From NCBI GenBank assembly GCA_910587575.1, contig CAJULU010000015.1, positions 38,568 to 57,012 of the forward strand: a DNA stretch of 18,445 nucleotides. Direction: 5' to 3'. Made by a program: the position numbers and the translations under genes. Within the stretch, counting starts at the first letter, position 1. Each line of letters opens with the position of its first letter. Positions 15,729 through 18,445 of the stretch are shown here, piece after piece. The stretch comes from an uncultured Dorea sp. Lineage in GTDB: Bacteria; Bacillota; Clostridia; Lachnospirales; Lachnospiraceae. Under the pieces are notes generated by a model. That model was not told the DNA's origin and searched no databases. It saw nothing but the letters and a program-made list of their open reading frames with translations.

Positions 15729-17238
15729 CTTCACTGTACTCCTCATATAATGTATTTAATTTTACCCGGTCTATCTTTCTGTTAATAGTCCTTGGGATTT
15801 CTTTCAATTCTATATAAATATCCGGAATCATATAATGCGGTATGATTCTTTTCATGTTTTTCTTTAATTCCTCATCCGCTGCGTCACCACTGTAAAACAA
15901 GACGATTTTTTCTTTATTCCGGTCATAAATACACGCTGTATCTCTTATTCCGTCAAGAGCGCCCACCGCACACTCAATTTCTCCCGGTTCAATACGATAT
16001 CCATGTCTTTTAATCTGAAAATCTCTTCTCCCCAAGAAGATTAATTCTCCCTGCTCATTATACTTCACAAAGTCACCGGTTTTAAAAAGTGTAATGTTCT
16101 TCCCTGATCTGTCACAAAACAGGACAAATTTTTTTGATGTTTCTTCTGCATTATTATAGTATCCCACTGCAAGCTGACTACTTTTAACACAAAGTTCCCC
16201 CTTTTCTGTACTGCTTTCATTATTTTCATCTATCAGAAAAACTTCTGCCTCTTCTATCGCAAACCCTAATGGCAGACGATCCTTATCTTCAAATTCACGA
16301 TTAACTTTATAAAATAAAATTCCGCCGCCCAATTCACTTGAACCATACGCATTCATAAAATCTGCGTTTGGCAATGCCCTTTTCCAAAGCCGGAGATATT
16401 TTACCGGCATCGGCTCCCCGCCAAAAGCCACAACCTTTATATGCGGAAGAATCACATCAGATAATGCGCCATATTTCGCAATCAGGCACAATGCAGGTGC
16501 GATCCAGTCAAGAACCGTAATCTTCTTGTCTTTGATAAATTCAACAAGTTGTTTCGGAGCAAAAAATAATTCTTTTGGAATAATATAATCGGTTGCTCCG
16601 TTTTTTAATGTACAAAAAAAATCCGCAAGATAACCTACAAAATGAAACGGAAACTGGTTGGCAAATATATCTGATCCTTTATATCCGAGATGATCTGTTC
16701 TTGATTCCGTTGCGCTTATGACACCACCATGGGAAAGCATCACACCTTTCGGCGTTCCGGTTGAACCCGAAGTAAAAATCACCTGCGATAGATCCGATGA
16801 CAGAATTTTTTTCTTCCGCTCCTCTATCTGTTCAATATCATATGGATCTTCCAGCAAATTCTCATAAATTAAAATGTCATTTTGCCCCGGAATTTGACCG
16901 CATTGCTTTCTGTGCCCCGCATCCGTAATGATAGCGGCAGGAGACAGTACGGACACAATCTTTTTAATCCTTTCTGCGGGCATATCCATATCCAATACAG
17001 TATAAAAATTTCCGCTGCACAGCACACCCAGCATTGTTGAAATACATTGGATATTTTTCTCCAAATATATGGCAATCGGATTTTTCGCAAATCCCTTATT
17101 GATCAATTGACATGCTATTTTGTATGTTCGATCTTGTAGTTCTTTATAAGTAACAGACTCATATTGATCAATATATGCCGCTTTTTGGGGATATTTGTCT
17201 GCGTTTTCTTCCAAATAATCTGTAATAATCTTTGCCAT
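15721..17238 (-). CDS. DltA-like AMP-forming acyl-carrier-protein ligase (adenylation enzyme)
   Basis: 505 residues, the length of D-alanine:carrier ligase DltA. Core motifs are intact: A3 FTSGSTGTPKG (155-165), A5 NAYGSSE (296-302), A7 KTGD (386-389), A8 GRRDFQIKRHGYRIEPGEIE (403-422, very close to DltA) and A10 NRKIDR with catalytic Lys488. It should adenylate a carboxylic acid with ATP and load it on the carrier protein encoded two genes downstream. The substrate pocket differs from DltA: aligning ANQFPFHFV (193-201) with the DltA NQAPFSFD stretch puts Val201 in place of the Asp that holds the alpha-amino group, and AFGGEPMP (271-278) has Gly273 in place of the Cys that selects D-alanine. 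The substrate is therefore probably not an alpha-amino acid. The ATG is preceded by CGAGGAA. It appears to be the first gene of the operon. Confidence 0.92.
   Translation of the reverse strand: MAKIITDYLEENADKYPQKAAYIDQYESVTYKELQDRTYKIACQLINKGFAKNPIAIYLEKNIQCISTMLGVLCSGNFYTVLDMDMPAERIKKIVSVLSPAAIITDAGHRKQCGQIPGQNDILIYENLLEDPYDIEQIEERKKKILSSDLSQVIFTSGSTGTPKGVMLSHGGVISATESRTDHLGYKGSDIFANQFPFHFVGYLADFFCTLKNGATDYIIPKELFFAPKQLVEFIKDKKITVLDWIAPALCLIAKYGALSDVILPHIKVVAFGGEPMPVKYLRLWKRALPNADFMNAYGSSELGGGILFYKVNREFEDKDRLPLGFAIEEAEVFLIDENNESSTEKGELCVKSSQLAVGYYNNAEETSKKFVLFCDRSGKNITLFKTGDFVKYNEQGELIFLGRRDFQIKRHGYRIEPGEIECAVGALDGIRDTACIYDRNKEKIVLFYSGDAADEELKKNMKRIIPHYMIPDIYIELKEIPRTINRKIDRVKLNTLYEEYSEDV
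15739..15744 (-). promoter_or_regulatory. GAGGAG ribosome binding site favouring the 15728 transporter start
   Basis: GAGGAG lies ten bases before the ATG at 15728. It would be inside the coding sequence if the 15746 ATG were used, and nothing purine-rich precedes that ATG. Confidence 0.6.
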
Positions 17239-17293
17239 ATCTGTTCCTCGAAAAAAATCATCTTGACATCTTTTTACATATACTCAGTTCAAT

Positions 17294-17322
17294 ATCATGC
17301 AACAGGATCATATCTGATTCAA
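17294..17322 (-). promoter_or_regulatory. possible sigma-A type promoter for the ligase operon
   Basis: On the minus strand TTGAAT (17322-17317) and CATGAT (17299-17294) are separated by 17 bases, each matching four of six consensus positions. The start site would be about 50 bases before the ligase ATG. It overlaps the hairpin at 17297-17338, so the structure may act as an operator. This is weak evidence; other AT-rich matches exist nearby. Confidence 0.25.
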
Positions 17323-17338
17323 TATAATCCTGCTGCAT
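17297..17338 (-). repeat. inverted repeat (hairpin) upstream of the ligase gene
   Basis: Arms of 12 bp, ATGCAGCAGGAT and ATCCTGTTGCAT on the minus strand, pair with a single G-U. Five more inner pairs (one G-U) bring the stem to 17 bp around an 8-base loop. No T-run follows on the minus strand, so it is not a standard terminator. It could be an operator or a 5' leader structure. Confidence 0.6.
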
Positions 17339-17340
17339 TG

Positions 17341-17504
17341 CTAGTACATCATTGCATTAATTCTTGAGTAATCAGCACTCGCTATCCGCGCCATCTGCAC
17401 GCCTGCTAACCTAGATGTAGCCCGCTACACCGTCGGTTAGCAGACGCACAGCTGACACGAATATCAAGCACTATTACTTCAAGATTAATGCAATGATGTA
17501 CTAG
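17341..17504. repeat. 164-bp near-symmetrical palindrome (MITE-like or structured element)
   Basis: The outer arms are 21 bp and perfect: 17341-17361 (starts CTAGTACATCATTGC) is the reverse complement of 17484-17504. Pairing continues inward with a one-base bulge (TCTTGAGTAAT against CTTGAAGTAAT) and then imperfectly. Inner arms CTGCTAACC (17403-17411) and GGTTAGCAG (17435-17443) pair, and the centre TGTAGCCCGCTACA is itself a palindrome. All levels share one axis near 17422.5, so the whole element folds as a single long hairpin in DNA or RNA. No T-run follows either end, no obvious target-site duplication is seen, and it encodes no protein. A non-autonomous mobile element is the first guess; a long regulatory RNA hairpin is the alternative. 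Confidence 0.8.
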
Positions 17505-17540
17505 TTATTTATAAACTGCACGAAATAAGTCCACCTGTAC

Positions 17541-18445
17541 CTAGTCCATAGTTAAAGTCACTACCTGCGTTTTCTGCTTTCCGGCTTTATCTACATAGAC
17601 AATCGTTGCATCCACATCACCGCTGAAAAACGCACTGTACTTAGCGTCAAAAGTAATTACTGTATTTGTTCCACTAACCGCAGACGTTGCTTTCGAATAA
17701 TAATTTCCATTATCTTTCATTGCATCAAAAGTACCGGACGAATTCTTCATGTTAATGCTGATCACTTCTGAAACGTCTGCCGTCACATACTGTACAGTAC
17801 CTTTCGCTGTGCCTGCGGACATATCCGTTCCAGGCGCTGAATATAAGCCGAAAGTACAATTCTTTTTAGCTTCATCGTAATTAGAGGCAGTAACGCCGTT
17901 AATGTCATATTCGATCTTAACTGATGAAATATCAGTCTTGGACCAGTTTGCTTTGGCATCTTCCAGTTTACCGATGTATCTGAAAGCTGTACTGTCGCCT
18001 GCAGTACTCATCTCTCCATACACATATTTTTTACTTGCTCCCAGAGCAGTGCCAGCAGTAGCAGAAGTAGCTACGGTATAGTATGTGCTATTAGCATCCT
18101 TAACATTGCCTGTCGTTCCTTTTGCAATTCTTGTCAACACATTACCATTAGTTCCAGCGCCAGTAGTTGCCTCATAATATACGTCTCCTGCATCTACTAA
18201 AGTCTGTAAAGCAGTATCATTAGCCGCTGTTGCAACAGTCAGTTCATAATATTTCGCATATGATGGCACTTCTGTTGCCGTATCTTTATCAAGAAGCTTA
18301 TAGGATGCATTTCCCGAGCCTTTCGCAAGATAAAATTCCTGACTGGCCGCTTTGCTAGCCGCATCGAAGGTCTCTACATTGCCGCTGGCTTCCGTCAGAT
18401 CGCCGATATCCTTGCCGCTCTCTTCAATATACTTCTCGCTGCTTG
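17541..18445 (-). CDS. C-terminal part of a large repetitive surface (S-layer-like) protein, cut by window edge
   Basis: The frame is open from the window edge to a TAG at 17543-17541, about 300 residues. The apparent start at 18269 is only an internal GTG in an open frame, so the real start is outside the window. The sequence is rich in Ala, Thr, Gly, Ser, Asp and Tyr with few Cys, and contains degenerate repeats built on a YY-x3-5-T/A-T-A or FYLAKGSGN pattern, for example EFYLAKGSGNASYKL, KYYELTVATAAND, VYYEATTGAGTNGN and TYYTVATSATAGT. The last 170 residues have the alternating pattern of beta-sandwich domains and end in VVTLTMD, with no LPXTG sorting signal or C-terminal membrane helix. 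This suggests an exported cell-surface or S-layer protein anchored by a region outside the window. Location is inferred from composition only. Confidence 0.7.
   Translation of the reverse strand, partial: SSEKYIEESGKDIGDLTEASGNVETFDAASKAASQEFYLAKGSGNASYKLLDKDTATEVPSYAKYYELTVATAANDTALQTLVDAGDVYYEATTGAGTNGNVLTRIAKGTTGNVKDANSTYYTVATSATAGTALGASKKYVYGEMSTAGDSTAFRYIGKLEDAKANWSKTDISSVKIEYDINGVTASNYDEAKKNCTFGLYSAPGTDMSAGTAKGTVQYVTADVSEVISINMKNSSGTFDAMKDNGNYYSKATSAVSGTNTVITFDAKYSAFFSGDVDATIVYVDKAGKQKTQVVTLTMD

Noticed and set aside
15721..17238. Calling the ligase dltA and the locus a teichoic acid D-alanylation operon
   Set aside because: The DltB and DltD partners are absent, the amino-group-binding Asp and the selectivity Cys are replaced, and the setting is a glycan cluster.
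17403..17443. Inner arms TGCTAAC / GTTAGCA resemble integron attC core boxes
   Set aside because: They do not fit the RYYYAAC/GTTRRRY consensus fully, there is no integrase or cassette structure, and the symmetry extends well beyond an attC site.
17341..17504. Palindrome as a rho-independent terminator of the surface-protein gene
   Set aside because: Neither strand has a T-run after the stem, and the stem is far longer than usual terminators.
17541..18269. Complete 242-residue gene starting at 18269
   Set aside because: The start is a GTG inside a frame that stays open to the window edge with the same repeat composition, so it is an internal codon.
1..18445. tRNA, rRNA, CRISPR arrays, transposase genes
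   Set aside because: No cloverleaf-like or rRNA-like stretch, no regularly spaced direct repeats and no transposase or integrase motifs were seen on either strand.

Overview
The window is a tightly packed, one-direction gene cluster: every gene I can support lies on the minus strand, so transcription runs from high to low coordinates. Low GC, strong GGAGG-type ribosome binding sites, 4-20 bp gene overlaps and the gene families present suggest a Firmicute of the class Clostridia, probably a gut Lachnospiraceae-like organism. That placement is an inference; no rRNA or other taxonomic marker is present.

Layout in transcription order. (1) 18445-17541 is the 3' part of a large Ala/Thr/Gly-rich repetitive protein that looks like a cell-surface or S-layer protein. 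(2) 17540-17239 is an intergenic region holding a 164-bp near-perfect palindrome, a second hairpin and a possible promoter. (3) 17238-14081 holds a DltA-like adenylating ligase, a sodium:solute symporter and an acyl carrier protein, all overlapping. They look like a module that imports a small carboxylic acid, activates it and loads it on a carrier. (4) 14091-11585 holds a methyltransferase fused to CBS-like repeats, and a seven-bladed beta-propeller protein of unknown role whose C-terminus appears frameshifted. (5) 11560-2784 is the glycan assembly block: a hexapeptide acyltransferase with a long beta-helix, a large HAD-type protein of the COG5610 kind, a capsule-synthesis (KpsC/KpsS-like) transferase, a GT4 glycosyltransferase and a GT-B-like transferase with a helical tail. 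(6) 2782-472 holds a CMP-sugar synthetase-like cytidylyltransferase and an HMGL/DmpG-type aldolase. (7) 412-1 is the start of a second HAD-type protein, cut by the window edge.

Taken together this is a surface glycan or glycoprotein biosynthesis locus. The most interesting reading is that it builds a non-standard CMP-activated 3-deoxy-2-ulosonic acid. The aldolase would take the place of the usual PEP-dependent synthase (NeuB/KdsA type, not seen here), the cytidylyltransferase would activate the product and a KpsC/S-like enzyme would transfer it. A second, Dlt-like branch would decorate the glycan with an acyl group that is probably not an alpha-amino acid, because the amino-group-binding Asp of DltA is replaced by Val. 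Five separate proteins carry the same small Rossmann-like module (GxG...D...G), an unusual shared accessory part. All family assignments come from motifs read by eye; no database search was run.
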